Source: Filobasidium wieringae
Lineage: Eukaryota > Basidiomycota > Tremellomycetes > Filobasidiales > Filobasidiaceae
Reading direction: 5' to 3'
Length of the DNA: 64,000 bases
NCBI GenBank assembly: GCA_001600055.1
Contig: BCIV01000007.1
Location: forward strand, 682,001 to 746,000
Shown here: positions 48,567 to 60,868 of the stretch, in pieces
Layout of the letters: every line of letters starts with the position of its first letter
Numbering within the stretch: position 1 is the stretch's first letter
The notes under the pieces: generated by a model
Databases searched by the model: none
What the model saw: the letters and a program-made list of their open reading frames with translations, nothing else
Told to the model about the DNA's origin: nothing
Translations under genes and position numbers: made by a program

Positions 48567-50285
48567 ATGTTACTTAGCAAATTCGTTGCTAGACCCACTT
48601 TGAGACCCAGTTCTAGACTCTTACAAGCAACCCCTTTCAATACGCTTCGATCCATCAGCTGCTGTTCGACTTCCAACATGGCCTCCATCCTCGAACCTAT
48701 CGCCAAGAAGCTCAAGATGAGCAAGGTAGATCTGAATTGACCATCTCACGAATGTATCTGTTTCTCATCGGTTAATATCTACCTTAGACTATGGGAACCC
48801 ACTCTGGCACTTTCCACGCCGACGAAGCCCTTGGAATCAGCATGTTGAGGAAGACTGAGGAGTTCAAGGATGCCGTTTTGACCAGGACCAGGGACAACAA
48901 AATCCGTTAGTGGTTTTGATTTGCTATGATTGCTCAGAATCGCTTCTGAGCTCTCATTGCTTCCTTCAAGTTGACACTTTGGACATTGTCATCGACGTTG
49001 GTGGTGTCTATGATGCCGAGCGACGCCGATACGATCACCACCAGAGGGAGTTCGATGAGGTCTTTGGTGATGGTACCTTCCCTTACCCCGCTTCGAAGCT
49101 TGCTGGTAAGCAGTTAGAAGAGGGCAAGGAATTCAACATCAAGTTGAGCAGTGCCGGTTTGGTATGGAAGTACGTATACGGCAAGGGAATCTCTCAAGCA
49201 TGTGGCATTGTGCTGATGTGACGCTATCACCATCATGAAGGCACGAGGGAAAGGGAATTATCTCCAACATGTACGGCTGGTCCGTCGATGATGAGAAGAC
49301 TCACTCGATCTGGTTGAAAATGTACTCATCCTTTGTACAAGCTATTGACGCGTAAGTACAGGAGTGAAAACGAGGATGGCCCTCGCTCGCGATCTGACCG
49401 ACCATCTTTGATCGTTCAGCAACGACAACGGTATTAACATGTACGACACCGAGATCAAACCCCGTTACAGCGATTCTACCAACCTTCCTGGCCGAGTTAG
49501 GGATTTGAACCCTCGTTGGAACGAGGAATCTGATGACAAGAGCCTCGATGTGGGTAGTGCTGACATGATACATTCAATCCAAAGCTGATACTCTATATCC
49601 AATCTCAGGCCAAATTCGAGCAAGCTTCAAACATGGCCGGGGAGGAGTTCTTCCGCAAGATGGACTTCTACGTTAATGCTTGGATGCCCGCTAGGGACCT
49701 AGTCAAGGCTGCTATCGATTCGCGATTTGAGGTGGATTCGAGTGGCCAGGTTTTGGTGTTCAACCAGGCAAGTGAAGTGCGTCCGTTGAGCAGGTTGTGG
49801 ACGCGTTAGCTAATACTCAAGATCCGACCATAGTCCATGCCCTGGAAGGAGCACTTCTTCGAGCTTGAGCAGGAAGCCAAGCCAGAGAAGGAAATCCTTT
49901 ACGTCCTTTACCCTGAGAACTCCTCCAAGCCCGAGGGCAACTGGAGGATCCAGTCCGTTTCCGTTCGAGCAGACAGTTTCAAGAACAGGAAGGATATGCC
50001 TGATGCGTGAGTGCGAGGCGATCCTGGATGTCTTATCAGGTCGGCTTACTCATTTTACGGAAACATATCAGCTGGAAGGGAGTGAGGGATGAGAAACTTG
50101 ATGAAGTTTCGGGAATCGAAGGATGCATCTTCGTTCATGCTTCTGGATTCACTGGAGGTAAGTCGTTTTCCTTCAATGTGAAGCAGGTCAACGCGCCGTT
50201 ACTTAGTTATCTATCTACCTTGTTTACAGGTAACAAGTCGAAGGATGGTGCTCTCAAGATGGCTCGTGCTTCCATTGCTGCCTAG
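48567..50285 (+). CDS. MYG1: MYG1-family exonuclease (DHH-like, UPF0160)
   Basis: MYG1 is a DHH-superfamily 3'-5' RNA exonuclease reported in nucleolus and mitochondria in mammals. Conserved parts are [47 protein letters not shown] (the DHH-like metal site), [44 protein letters not shown], and the C-terminal [21 protein letters not shown] and [18 protein letters not shown]. The stop is at 50283-50285. Two starts are in frame. The ATG at 48678 gives [16 protein letters not shown]. The ATG at 48567 adds 37 residues with four Arg, one Lys and no acidic residue, a typical mitochondrial presequence. I report the longer form and treat the shorter as the likely nuclear/cytosolic product. The first coding exon ends at MSK with a GTAGAT donor. 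Confidence 0.94.
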
Positions 50286-51018
50286 ATGATCAATGCTAGT
50301 AACCCCAAAAGAAGACCTCAGCGTGACGACCGGTCGACCTGAACCTCATCGAACTTGATGTATCAGTACTACGAAGAACAATTGTATCATAATGCAGAAC
50401 CAGATATATGCATCTGATTGCGGGGATGTCAGAAGTGTCGTATCAAGCGTGTCATGATTTGGTTTTCGAGTTTCTGTCGAGTCAACACGTAAAGGTGCGG
50501 TAGGAATGGGTTTTCGATATCTCTGCGCCATTGGGCTAGCTCTTGACTCCCACAATTCGGCCCTTTAGTGGTCTACTCGATCTATATACCTATCATCAAC
50601 TCCACATTATTGGGATCGGAGATGGTGCGGTGGTGACTCATACCCGTTAGCCTGAGATTGTCGGTGTTGAGTAGGTAGCAACGGTCCTGGCGTTTCTCAC
50701 GGACAAGATTCACGTGAAACGAGCAGGAATCACGGGTGCTTGCGGATGTAAAAGATGTCCGGGGAAAATATGCATCCGGTTCCTGTGAATTCATGGGATT
50801 TCCTTGGGAATCTCGAGGAATCAACGTCGGATCAACCACAAATCACTTTTGCTGGAACCAGATTCCTCCTCAACGCCGCCACCTCGAACGACATATTCCA
50901 CTATATATATCGCATACTACTACTTCCTTCTACATCGAAAGCTATACACACCTTATACCCATCTTGACAACTCCTTGCACCTCCAGCTATCCCCGTCCCC
51001 GTCCGTAAACTTGAAGCG
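50286..51018. promoter_or_regulatory. Intergenic region between MYG1 and the following gene, with a TATA-like element
   Basis: About 730 bp. A CTATATATAT stretch at 50901-50910 lies about 115 bp before the next start codon and could serve as a TATA box. The downstream leader is pyrimidine-rich (CACCTCCAGCTATCCCC). No gene is supported here. Confidence 0.45.
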
Positions 51019-54000
51019 ATGATCTGGGGAGCACCCACACAACCCAAAGATACAGCCGACACATCTCAAGGTAACCATACTCGATCTGAATGCCCACTCA
51101 GTCAGTCATAACTGATCTCTGTCGTACTTCCAAGCTACAGCACGCCGCGTACCTAATCCACTGCCGTTACCCCCTATCCCACCCATTTCGCCCTTCGATA
51201 AACAATTTCCTACCGACGAGTGGCCTTTTCCTAACAAGAAGACTCAGACCTCTTCTCAACTACAAAGCTCTTACAACCGGACCCCTGAACCTGATACCTT
51301 CCGATCAACCCAGCCCATGCCATCCGATTCCCGAGCGTTACTTGATCACCAACAAGAACAACAACAACGCGATCATCATTCTCAATCTTCCCGAGTCGTT
51401 CATCAACAAAAAAGATCTGAACGTAAAGTTCAAGCATGGATGAGATCAACCACTCCAGAACTAGAAAGGATGATGAGGTCGGATATGCCTCAGGGTGATG
51501 ACCCTCATCCTAGCGAGAGGGAGGAAGAGAGAAATAGGGGTACGGACAACAACGTGATCAAGAAAAAGGGATCTGCTCCTAGTCTCCATACCCCCAAAGA
51601 ATCCTTTTTCTTCGATCAAGGCAATCAGTACGGATCTTATGAGAACACCAATAGGGGGAAGGATGGTTCAGCTACGCTTCCTCGGCAGTGGAGTTCTTCC
51701 TCGTCACGTCAACCTCGCATCCAAATCTCAGTACCCGATCATCAATCTTCCCCTACGAATCTCTTCAACCCTCACCCAGAGATTGATCCTACTTCTCAAG
51801 GGTACCTCACAACGGACCAAATGAGAAAAGAAGCACTCTCTGTCTCCCGCTCATCCACGTCAATGGGAACGATCGATTCTCACTCTTCATCACAAACTCC
51901 TACTAGACCAGGAACGTTCTCAAGAGGGTTCAGTCTAGGGGATATCCATTCATCTAGGTTACAAGAGATCTATAATCCCAGTCTTGTATCCCTCAATCGT
52001 GCTGCGAATAACGAAGGATCCGAACAGAAGGTCGATTTGGGCGGGAAGAAAGGCCGACCGAGTTTCTCAAGCACTTTCCGACCGATCGAACGGGGGTCTA
52101 TCTCTTTGGATCGAGCCGAACCGCCTCTCGCGCTGGGAGGCGTCCCCATGGAACGCTCAAAAGTAGTAGACTCTGTGAAAGTAGCACGCAAACAGCCGTC
52201 CTTAATGAAAGGTCTTAGGGGAAGTTTGTTCGGGTTGTTACATATCGGGGAAGGAGAGGAAGCTAGGGCGAAGAGAAAAGGGAGCAGACCCGATTTGAGG
52301 AGTGCAATGGAGGAGGGTGGAGTGAGGAGGAAGAAGAGTATGAGAGGGATGAGGAGGGAAAACGAGTGAGTCTTGCTGATATGAGAGACACGCAGTGAGT
52401 GGAACTGATTATACTGGCGCTGCGAACAGTTTCGGGAGTCTCGATGACGAGGTTCCCCCGCTACCATCCTTACCATCCCGTAAGGAACTCGAGGATGCTT
52501 TCGTCCCTTCAAACTATTATGAACAAACGCTCTCCTCCCGCTCGATCACTCAATCAACATCAAGCCTTTTATCCTCCGTGAAGGCCCAAACTCATCTGCA
52601 TTCTCCGATCAACCTGAAAGGCCAGACTCCTGGACTCGCAGATCACCCAAGTCCTGCCAGCCTACCCGTATCTGATTCTATCGAATCCCTTTCCTCCCCG
52701 CCTCGAAATCAACCCCCTCGAGCGGGATTCCGAAAGTTCTCTGAAGGATCACAAGGAAGAGCTCAGCCGATGTTCATGCAAAAAACAGGGGTGAGGCTAA
52801 GGAGCGGCAGTGATTCCTCTCGTTATGAGCGCGTCGAGAATCTACCCAGATCTCAAGGTGCTCGGAAAGGGTTGAGTGCGATGAAAGGTTTGACACAGTC
52901 GATTTCCGAGCCGTTAGTTGGTATTAAGTCGCCGGCTAGGGTGGAAACGGATGGCAACAATCTACTCTCGGTCAAGGCAAGAAGCAGACCTAGATCAAAC
53001 TCTTGGGGGGCTTCAACTGGCTCCAGTTACACCTTACCTACTGTACAAGCGCTGAAATTGAACAAGAAGCGATCCGAGCCCATTCTCAACTCGGTTGCTG
53101 CTCGAGAGTCCATTGCCATTCCGTCAACGGAGCCTTTCAATCTGAGGATAGACCTTCAAGAGAGGCGAGAGGGGCTCAAGGAGTCGAACGTCGTCTCACT
53201 TCAGGAACGTCGATACTCACAAGATTCTGACTTTTCCGATGATTCGCTTGACCTGGGCAAGATTACAGGAATGTACAGTATTGCGGAAAAACTTACCCCG
53301 CTGCAATCCCCCACAGTCGAGGCACTGGATATTCTGCCTGACAAGATAGAGATACAGCAGAGAATACCAAGCATCAAAACGGATTTCGTTGCTCGGGTCT
53401 TGTATGACCAGGAAGTCGAGCGATCCATCAGCCCAAAGACTGCGTCTGGGATCGATGGGGAGTTTATGTTTCATATGGATAGTCCTGTCAAGAAAGCGAC
53501 TTCGCCATCGGATGGCAACTCTCCGAGTTCTGTGCCTCGACATCCATTGCCAGCAGTCCCTAACAGTTCGCCCTCAGACACACGGAAGATGGGACCGGTG
53601 CGCCATCAACCGCTGACCCGCTCGCCCACAATCAACTCCCCACTCAAGAACTCTCTTTTCGGTTCGCTTGACCAATCCTCATCCTCCGATATGTCTGAAA
53701 GCATCAGGAAAAGATCCAACAAGTCCCACCAACTACCGCGTTTGAGCTATACGCTTTCGAGCAGCAGATTGACGTCTCAAACCAAACCGAGGAATACGCT
53801 TCAACTGGACCGCGCGACTTTGACAGGTCAACCCAGGCTTGTCAGCGTGATCTTTCCGTCATCTGCGCCTGCTATCAAGAATAGTTTCGATGAAGAAGAC
53901 GTCTTCGGTCCCTTCCAAAAGAAGCTCGACCTCCGAACTGCCAAATCAAATAACAACGATAACCAATCAGACAACAGTGACCAACTGCGGGATGCGATCA

Positions 54001-54418
54001 CTAGACTGACCGCAGAATTGGGTAAAGAGAAAGAGAAGCGAGGTGAGACTGAGGGAGAGATGATGAGACTTCACGGAAGATATTTCGCTGCTGTCAAACG
54101 TCTTGCCCAGTGAGTCTGACTCTTTTCGTCAATTTTCTGCCTGGTCATCATATCGACCATGTACCTACCTTTCACAGACTGGAGCTTGAGAACGATCGAT
54201 TGAGGAACACGTTCAACGCCCATGCTCCGTTGACGCCATCTCACAGTTTCGGCAGTCAAATCTCCAATTCGTCTTCAACCATCACCTTGAACACACCTCA
54301 CCAATCATTAGGCCCCATAGATATCGCTCAGGTCCATCGTCCGCGTGGAGATTCTATGGACACGATTGACAGGCTGGAGGTAGAGCTTGAAGATGGAAAG
54401 GGGAAGGCCGAGTGGTAG
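51019..54418 (+). CDS. Large, mostly disordered protein with a C-terminal coiled coil
   Basis: Four exons (51019-51070, 51135-52365, 52430-54109, 54178-54418) keep frame and give 1,067 residues. The N-terminus (MIWGAPTQPKDTADTSQ) leads into a proline-rich stretch (PLPLPPIPPISPFDKQFPTDEWPFP). Most of the rest is rich in Ser, Arg, Gln and Pro, with many RxxS and S-P sites suited to kinases. An acidic patch with FSDDSLDLGK lies near residue 720. The last about 120 residues hold a coiled coil (LRDAITRLTAELGKEKEKRG... LELENDRLRNTF), interrupted by the last intron. I recognise no enzymatic domain. A scaffold or polarity/cytoskeletal role is possible but unproven. Confidence 0.8.
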
Positions 54419-54679
54419 TCATGGTGACAATACTGTTACGAGAACTGGCGTTCGTCGAAGTCTATCACCATCTTTCAGATGCAATACGTATATAAGTGTT
54501 CATAGGAGCAAATCTTTACATTCTACAGTAAAAGGTTTCGTTTCTAAACAATAAGACAGGGAGAAAGGACAACGTCAAAGATTGCACAAACAGAAGTTTT
54601 CGATATGTTTCGGATACTGAGCGAGGAAGAGAGGGATCGTTCCGAGGTTCTAAGTCATCAAATCCGGGCGTAAAGACGT

Positions 54680-57613
54680 TCAAACATCAAAGATGTCACT
54701 CCTCCATCCTTCAGACCTGCTTTCCCTGCGCTCAGCCTCCTTGGCAGCACGAGTGAGTTTGCTTGCTTCAGACTTGGCGGCATCCTTGGCCTTGTCAGCG
54801 TCCTTCTTGACCCTGCTTGAAGCCTGGTTGGCGACGTTCTTGCCCTGCTGGATCTTTCCACGGAGGTTGTCTCGGTTGGTGTTTCGGACTCGGGCGGCAG
54901 GCTTGTTGGGGAAGAGCTGTCATGACGTGTCGTCAGTAAAGGTGAATCCGTTTAGCGGCATTGATTTCGACTCACCGACTCATCCACACCAACGTGGAGG
55001 ACGTATTCACCCCTCTTTCCATACTTGACCAAACCCTTGGCGCCGGGCCTGGTAGTACCAGCTCTGGTCAACGAAGGGGTGGAAGAGAAGATGGAAGTCT
55101 GGAAAATGGCCTTGAGGTAGTTTACGGGGGAAGGACGAGCGTTGGTAGCAGCGATGGTCCTCTGCTGCAAACCGTAAAGCTGGAAATCAGCCTGACGGAG
55201 GGACTCGGCGATCTGAAGCTCGAGGGCCTGGGTGATTTGTCGCTGGATAGTCGAATTGACCAATCAGTCTTCATGCGTCGACACGTATCGTACAAGCATC
55301 ACTCACCAACAAGATGGCCCTGACGGGAGCCTTGGCCAACCAGGTAGCCATCCAGTGATCGTTGTTCTTGATGGTGTAATCGAATCCGACGATCGAGACC
55401 TTGACACCCTTGACCTTGAAGAAGGTTTCCCTGTCTACATCGTCGGCGTTCTCGAGGGTGACGTCGAACGAGACTCCCTTGGGTCCGAACTGGATGTCCA
55501 ACAACCCAGAGTCCTCGAAAGTGACCCAACCGGACTTCTTGTGGAACCAGTAGGCAATGTCGGAAGCCTGGACGTGAAGACCCTTGACTCGGAGACGAGC
55601 GGTGCTGTCGTAGTCAGAGGCGTCTGTGAGGGGAGGAGCAGGCACGGTCAGCTACGCCATGTCCCAAGCACAGAAGCGGACAAGACGGGCTCACAAGCAG
55701 CGTATCCCTGGACAAACTCAAAGTCGTTGTGGGCAACGAGCTTGATAGAGTCGGGGATGAACGAAGCAGAGGTCAAGCTCATATCGTCAATAACAAGATC
55801 GACGTCTAGCAGACAACTGGACAATCAGTTCCTATTGAAGACCCATCAAAGCCGTCGGCGCTCACCTGCACTCTTGAACTCGATCCTGGGAACAGGGATC
55901 TCCTTGACTAGGCCAATCAACCTGGGCAAAAGCACATCCACCGCGTCCCTATAAAGCCCTCTTCCTTCACTCTTCAAGCTTCCCCATCCGATCTTTCCAC
56001 TCTCGTAAAGATCCTCTCCCAAGTTCTCAAGGGCGTCGACGAGTTCTCCGGAAGCCTTGTCGTTACCGAGAGCGTGGAAGAAGGATTCGATCTCCTTTTG
56101 GAGCTTGTTGGCGTCCGCCTTCCAGGTAGGGTTGGATTGGAGGAGAGATTGACCGTCGTCGTACAGGGAAGAGGCCTTTCGGTAAGCACGTTGGGAAGAG
56201 ACGTCTGATCGCGATCAAGAGACAAAATCTTATCAGTTTCCACAATGCCTTTACCGTATACAGACGCTTAGAAGACTCACACTGTCCATCGTGCAAACAC
56301 CTCTCTACAAACTCCTCAACGGCCTGGAAATAAGCTTCCAACTTGGGATCGTTCTTGATATGCTCGACAACAGTCTCTCCACTCTCCTTGACCCCGTCCA
56401 AGCTCTTTCCTGCCAATCGCTCGGCAAAGGTCTTCAAGTCGTTTCCAGCCTGCAAGACCCTATCCTCATCCACACTGACGTCCGTCTTCTCCTTTGCCTC
56501 CTCTACGGAAGCCTGAGCCTTGTGGAGGTACTTTTTCCCGATGGCGATCAGAGTGTTGATGGATTCGTTGTACTCTGGGGTGGATTGAGCGTGAGAGACG
56601 ATCTCCTTCAATCGGTTGATGAGGGCATCTTTAGCTTCATCAGCAGCGGGCAGCTTTTCGTCAAAGTACTAGAAGCGTGGAGAGGATTGGGGATCAGTCT
56701 CGATTCTCGTCACGCGCATTCAAACGGTCGAAGCGATGCGACTGACCTCCTTCAACTCGACGGCCTTGTCGAACGCTCCCTCCTTAGCCTGAGCCTGGTA
56801 AAGCCCACTGATGGTGTGCTTGGCATGTTCCTTGCCCTTCTGCTTGATCCCGTTGTAATCCAAACCCTGCTCCCTCTCTTGTTCAGAAGGTCGGGTGGCT
56901 TTCGCGGTCTAGAGCGTCGTCGCGTTAGTCACTTTATCGGGTTCGCTCTGCAACATTCCTGATGGACTCACCTCTGAGGCTCCCTGAGCGACACCCTCGG
57001 CGGCATCGGCCAAGACGTCTCGAGTGAGGAGAACGATATCGCTTCCCAACTTTTTGAATGCTGGGGAGGTGATCATGATCTGAGCGAGGGAGATGAACTG
57101 GTTGATCGCCGTCAACGAGTCTTTGGCAAGGTCTGTCTGTCCTTTGAGAGTGGTGGAAGGTCCGTCTGTGGGTAAAGGAGGTGAGTTTCGGTTCAAGCGA
57201 GCGGGACGAGATGACAAGGGGAAGCTTGACTCACTGATATCGACGTTGTAATCGATATTGCTAGCATTATAGAACAAGTTCTGCAACAAGTCATCCCCGT
57301 TCTTCTCCTCTCCCCAGTTCTTCAACGCCTTGAGGACGTCCTTGAAGTCCTCGGTAACCCTAGTACCCTCCTCTCCGAACCTGGCCGTTCGGGAGTTGAC
57401 GCCTCCGCCAGATTTCAAGACATCGCTGCCGAGGACGACATCGATCATCTTGGAGATCTGGTCTTGGGCGGGGAATTTCCCTGCCTTAAGGGCACCGACC
57501 GATTGGGATACTTGGATTCTGGATGATTGGGAGGGAACGACATTGATTATCTGGTCGCGGGAGGGGAGTTGACGACGAGCTGATTGAGGAAGGAGGGGGG
57601 CGGTTTCAGACAT
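54680..57613 (-). CDS. HAM1-like protein (DUF5923/DUF4449 family)
   Basis: It opens MSETAPLLPQSARRQLPSRDQ and continues with GKFPAQDQISKMIDVVLGSDVL, VTEDFKDVLKALKNWGEEKNGDDLLQNLFYNA and IMITSPAFKKLGSDIVLLTRDVLADAAEGVAQ, the fungal HAM1 N-terminal pattern. The middle has long amphipathic helices (KYLHKAQASVEEAKEKTDVS..., written in part) and VLQAGNDLKTFAERLAG. The C-terminal part has beta-rich segments (LRVKGLHVQASDIAYWFHKK, FKVKGVKVSIVGFDYTI) resembling a tubular lipid-binding-type fold, then an Ala/Lys-rich tail ending SDIFDV. There are about ten short introns; I estimate 730-780 residues. HAM genes in Neurospora act in hyphal fusion, but the molecular role is unknown. A lipid-transfer role is inference. 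Confidence 0.85.
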
Positions 57614-57977
57614 TGTATATAGTTGTGCAGGGTGATGTGTGTGTTTGTGTGAGTAGACGAGTGTGAGGTCGAGGAAGAAGAGGAAAGGCGTGGCAGTGCA
57701 GTTGTCTTTATGAGAGCAAAGTGCCGAGTGTCGCGTCGTATTGCACAATGCACAATCATCAATCCTGCGCTACGTCATTCTCGCTGTACACACCGCACTC
57801 GCTGTAACAACGGCCACACCCGCTCGTACCCTTTCATTCCCTTTGGCCATGATGTCATACGCTCGCTCAGGGCTTATCACTCGGAGCCGCCATCGTGAAA
57901 CGTCCACAAAGTAAATAACTGTACTTTCGGTCACATCTACCTGCTCACTTCGTCTCAAAGCGACTCTAGCGACTCTT

Positions 57978-58030
<53 letters not shown>

Positions 58031-58048
58031 GACACACACATACACACA
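57614..58048. promoter_or_regulatory. Shared 5' region of the HAM1-like and OGFr-domain genes
   Basis: 435 bp lie between two divergent start codons. It includes a CT/CA microsatellite that reaches to the OGFr-domain start codon (separate entry). Confidence 0.4.
57973..58047. repeat. (CT)n(CA)n microsatellite in the leader of the OGFr-domain gene
   Basis: A short CT run (57977-57988) passes directly into about 19 uninterrupted CA units (57989-58027), then an imperfect CA tail broken by GCAGA and TA. It ends one base before the ATG at 58049. A polymorphic tract this close to the start could vary in length between strains. Confidence 0.9.
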
Positions 58049-58904
58049 ATGAGACCCCCAGCTTCATTCCAAACCTACCTCGCCACACCCCTTCTCCTCC
58101 CCTCCCAGATCCCCAAATCATTCCATGCCCCCAAACTCGGTACTTGCCCCAACGTAGACTTCTACACCGGTCTCACTCGTGCTCGACCGAGTAACAAGAC
58201 GGTCGACGAGATGATCGAGAGCTTGGAAGGGGATTGGGAAGAATGTGAACGAAATCATTCTTGGATTCAATGGTTCGTGATTTGCCTTTTCCCCCTCGTG
58301 CACCTGGTTCAAATGGTACGATGCATTCCCATCTTTTCATCACAGGTTGTACCCGATCCAAACACCCGGAGTGAACCCCTCTGCCTATCCCCTGAACCCA
58401 TCCGAACCATCCCTCCTACTCTCCGACCCCCAGTTCCCAACCCGTTTCCTAAAAGCCTATCAAGTATACCTCCATTTCCTCGGTATCCAACTATCCAACC
58501 CTCCTTCCGGTTCCCTCACTCATACTCATCCGGGATTAAGACGATCCGATTCACAAGGAGAAGGAGCCTTTGAACCTCGCTCCACAAACTTTAAACGGAA
58601 TTCACACAACCTACTCCGGGTCTCCCGATTGATCCAATCCCTCAGCCTGTTCAACTCTGAACCCCACGCCGAATCGCTCTTACTCTTCCTTCTCTCCGAA
58701 CGAACCTCGTACGGCTGGTCCTCCCGCTCGAATGCCAGTCCCGCATTGAAAGAGAGTACGGAGAGGTTCTTCATCTGGGGTCTAAGGGATCCGGAACGTC
58801 GAGCCAGAGTGGAACAGGTCTTGAGCGTGATAGAGAGGGGGGAGACGTGGGGAAAGGAAGAGTATGAGGATCTAGTGAGACAGGTTTGGGGAGACATTTC
58901 TTAG
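58049..58904 (+). CDS. OGFr-domain protein (opioid growth factor receptor conserved region)
   Basis: Two exons, 58049-58272 and 58346-58904, give 260 residues. The tryptophan of HSWIQWLYPIQTPGVN is split by the intron. Together with NVDFYTGLTRARPSNK and EMIESLEGDWEECERNHSWIQW, it matches the conserved OGFr N-terminal region (FY... IDE... W.GD.E.LE..H.YIQWLFP...PG.N). The remaining 150 residues continue the helical fold (FLKAYQVYLHFLG, SHNLLRVSRLIQSLSLF, LLLFLLSERTSYGWSS). In animals OGFr binds met-enkephalin, but the fungal domain has no known ligand. Its role here is unknown. Confidence 0.85.
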
Positions 58905-59827
58905 CTCGGTTCTCAATTTCAGGTGGGCGAGCGATCGTCTTTGATGATAGTCATCCGGTTCTGAGAGAGATGAATCGGTCACCTTGAAGACGCGCTAGAA
59001 GGTCGATCCTCTCGTCGAGTAAGATGATATGTATCGAATGAATTAGACGACGATACCGGAGACATACACGACAGAGAGAGGTACTCAGAGGAGCAACAAC
59101 TTTGTCCTTTTCAACGCCCTCCTTTCCAGCGGCCTTGATCTCCTTCATAGGGGTACAGACCGTCAACATAGGCACTTACAGTTCGGCATAGCGCATCAAA
59201 CACCTTGACAGACAAGACGAGGATCCAATAGTCTGGAAAGCATCCAAGAGTGAACATGACCTTGATGACGAGTAGGCGAGTAGTGGCGTTGACGGACGCC
59301 CGTCCGATTGCTCGTACCTTCCCATAGATACAAAATGCCAAGCACATTTCAAACCATTCCTCGCGTTTCCCGTTAGATTCCACACCGAAAAGACTTCGCT
59401 GAGCATCCAGTGGTCATTAAGCGACATCTCCAAACACTCGAGAGTAAGCAGTCAACGAGGAACTGGTCTCGCTGACGAGCCTGCAGCTTAGGACTAGGAT
59501 GGCAAGCGAGGGAGTGTCGGACTTGATTCAAGCAACAACAGTGCATGGACAAACAGCAAGCGATTCCTGGTCATTTTGCGTCCCATAGATCTCATCCGAA
59601 TCACACAAAAACAAAGACAACAGATCACCAAGAAAGCCCTGAGCGCTCCGACATCTAGTATCGCAACATGCCCTAACCAAGTGACCCATCATTAGCGATT
59701 GCTGACCCTTCAAAGATCCATTGCGGGGTAGGGTTGGTCGTGAGCAGAAGAGAGAGACAGCGTTTAATGCCTAGTAAACACGAGTTGCGATTAGTGTGAG
59801 TCAGGCCGAACGGAAGTCATGTTGAAC
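58905..59827. other. Convergent 3' region between the OGFr-domain gene and RPS6, with a doubtful minus-strand ORF
   Basis: About 920 bp. On the minus strand at 59480-59110, two open segments are joined by a plausible 59-nt intron (GTACGA...TCAAG, about 59317-59259). They read ESNGKREEWFEMCLAF... then VMFTLGCFPDYWILVLSVKV, a possible membrane helix. A further frame (TPMKEIKAAGKEGVEKDKVV) lies at about 59150-59090. I do not recognise the sequence and cannot find a secure start, so I do not call a gene. Confidence 0.3.
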
Positions 59828-60868
59828 TTACTTCTTGTGGGAAGCCTTGACAGCAGCAACGTGCTCCTTCTTCTCGGCAGCACGCTTGTGGACCAAAGCG
59901 CTGTAAGCAGAAAGGCAATTTGAGCACACGACTATAATGCAGACTCTGGCCATCGAAACTCACTGGTACTCGGAGATGGTCTCCTTCTGGGCCAAGGTGT
60001 GCCTCTTCTTCAAGCTCCTCAAGTGCCTCCTTCGCTGCAACCTCATGGGGGTAACGAGCCTCTGGATCTTGGGGGCCTTGGTGTAAGGCTTGGCACCCTC
60101 CTTCTTTCCGGTAACCTCACGCCTGATGACGAATTTCCTAACGTCATCCTCCTTGCTCAAGTTGAAGAACCTCCTGATCTTGGTGGCTCGCTTGGGTCCG
60201 AGACGCTTGGGGAGGACGGTGTCGGTCAAACCGGGGATCTCTTGCTCTCCCTGCTTGACAATGACGACGGAGAGGACGGCAATGTCGGTGTTGACGATGC
60301 ATCCACGGACAGACTTCCTCTTGCGCTCACCGTCACGACGGGCTCGGTAACAAGAGTGACCGTCGGACAAAAGGAGTCGGACTCGGTGGGGAAGGAGGAC
60401 TCCCTGCTTCATAGGGAAACCTAAGAGGAAGAAGCGATATGCCATTAGCCCATTTGATCCTCTAAAGCCAATTCCCCCCAATCCTCTAAGCCTGTAAAAT
60501 GGACACCCACCCTGCTTGTCGTTTCCTCCAGTGATCCTGAAGACGTAACCCTTCCACTCGTCACCGATGGAGTCGGCAGGGACCTCCTGAGCCATCCTCT
60601 TCTCCATGAAGACACGGCTAGAATTGACCAAGAGATGCAATCAGCTTCTCCATTCCCTCCTTCATTTGATTTGCTGTATTTGATACTCACGACCTCCTGT
60701 CATCCTCGAGGTCAATGAGCTTTTGAGCGCCAGTGGCGGGGTTGGCGATGTTGAGCTTCACTATAATTCGATGACCAGACAACGCATGATCAGTCTTCCG
60801 TTCGTCCTTCAATTTGTCCCTCCCGCGAATGGGTCGATGGTACGAAGTATAGGTCTATGATACTCACT
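59828..60868 (-). CDS. RPS6: 40S ribosomal protein S6 (eS6)
   Basis: This is a small-subunit protein and the classic TOR/S6-kinase target. Conserved blocks are [78 protein letters not shown] and [20 protein letters not shown]. Further on come [17 protein letters not shown] and [19 protein letters not shown], then the end AVKASHKK. The last AUG-coding exon boundary is unusual: the start codon is split, with A (60868) in exon 1 and TG (60760-60759) in exon 2, across a 107-nt intron with a GTGAGT donor and TATAG acceptor. The C-terminal phospho-serine cluster seen in animals is absent from the visible end. It diverges from RPS13. Confidence 0.96.
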
